Assembly (NCBI GenBank): GCA_029255685.2
Contig: CM055317.2
Location: forward strand, 70,421,460 to 70,485,459
Direction: 5' to 3'
Source of the DNA: Silene conica
Lineage: Eukaryota > Streptophyta > Magnoliopsida > Caryophyllales > Caryophyllaceae
Length of the DNA: 64,000 nucleotides
Shown here piece by piece: positions 63,669-64,000 of the stretch. Position 1 is the first letter of the stretch; each line of letters begins with the position of its first letter. The notes below the pieces were generated by a model. That model searched no databases, had not been told where the DNA came from, and worked only from the letters and a program-made list of their open reading frames with translations. The translations under genes and the position numbers were made by a program.

Positions 63669-64000
63669 GTTGTAGAGGTAAATACGTGATTAAAAAAATG
63701 GTAATTATACAGTGAATAATACTCGATATACGACGAACAATAGTAACATTATCTCAATGCATTCTCTCGACTATTTACTTGTTCGTTTTTTTAAAATAAA
63801 AGTTAATTAAATTGAATGATTTTTAAAAGTTAATTAATTTTAATGATTTTACAATTTATTGATTTAAGAAGTAAAAATCATTGAATTAATAGAAGAATAA
63901 AAAGAAGAGAGAGAGGAATTAATTAGTATAAGAGCAAGTGCAATGGTTTAGCTAAGGGACTTGCTTGCAAATATGAAAAGTTATAAGCTAGTAGCCAAAC
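63669..64000. other. AT-rich end of the window
   Basis: No gene, repeat or RNA gene recognised. Confidence 0.5.

Overview
This is plant nuclear DNA, most likely from a eudicot. The host genes are intron-split, TATA boxes and AATAAA signals flank a small secreted-protein gene family, and most of the rest is plant transposable elements: Ty1/copia and Ty3/gypsy elements, FAR1-type Mutator (MULE), Helitron, CACTA, hAT, Harbinger, MITEs, SINE and LINE. Scattered TACTCCGTA / ATACGGAGTA words weakly suggest Caryophyllales. That is only an impression. No rRNA gene, tRNA gene, CRISPR array or organelle insert was seen.

Layout, left to right. 1-5084: the 5' part of a minus-strand SIRE-like copia element (A), cut by the window edge. 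5085-9365: a MULE with a transposase/OTU gene and a convergent second gene. 9366-14120: host DNA with one intact DIR1-like lipid-transfer-protein (LTP) gene (10461-10790), a second copy broken by a MITE (12451-13075), and decayed 3' flanks of further copies. 14125-15830: a gypsy LTR remnant. 17018-27930: a second copy of the MULE 5' end, split by a complete and very young copia element (B, 17398-27052, TSD TAAAT). 27944-31871: MITE, short retroposon, and a relict LTP locus now holding a Harbinger transposase fragment. 31877-37223: a decayed copia element (E, TSD AATTG). 37418-38832: three small inverted-repeat elements. 39807-42938: a SINE that took two hAT elements at one 8-bp site, the second of which took a LINE. 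43090-47592: retroposon, MITE, the last exon of a GDSL esterase gene and exons of another host gene. 47593-55656: an internally deleted gypsy element (C) with 2.9-kb LTRs, sitting inside a host exon. 55989-59428: a small gag-protease LTR element (D, TSD CAAAG) at what looks like an exon-intron border. 59930-64000: a CACTA end, a Helitron, the second intact LTP gene (61802-62128), another Helitron end and a LINE stub.

The host genes are islands in a TE landscape. Comparing the LTP paralogues with each other gives empty-site evidence for several insertions: the Tourist-like MITE, the CACTA end and two Helitrons.

The most unusual structure is in the repeats. Gypsy C LTRs carry 10-11 stem-loops whose loop sequence is constant while the two stem arms change together from unit to unit, plus two other hairpin families. 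Copia B carries the same TGCAACA/TGTTGCA inverted pair in its LTRs, gag, pol and 3' region. Both MULE copies carry arrays of long interleaved palindromes, with different words, in intron 1 of the transposase gene. All readings are by eye. Alignments, RNA folding and database searches were not run.
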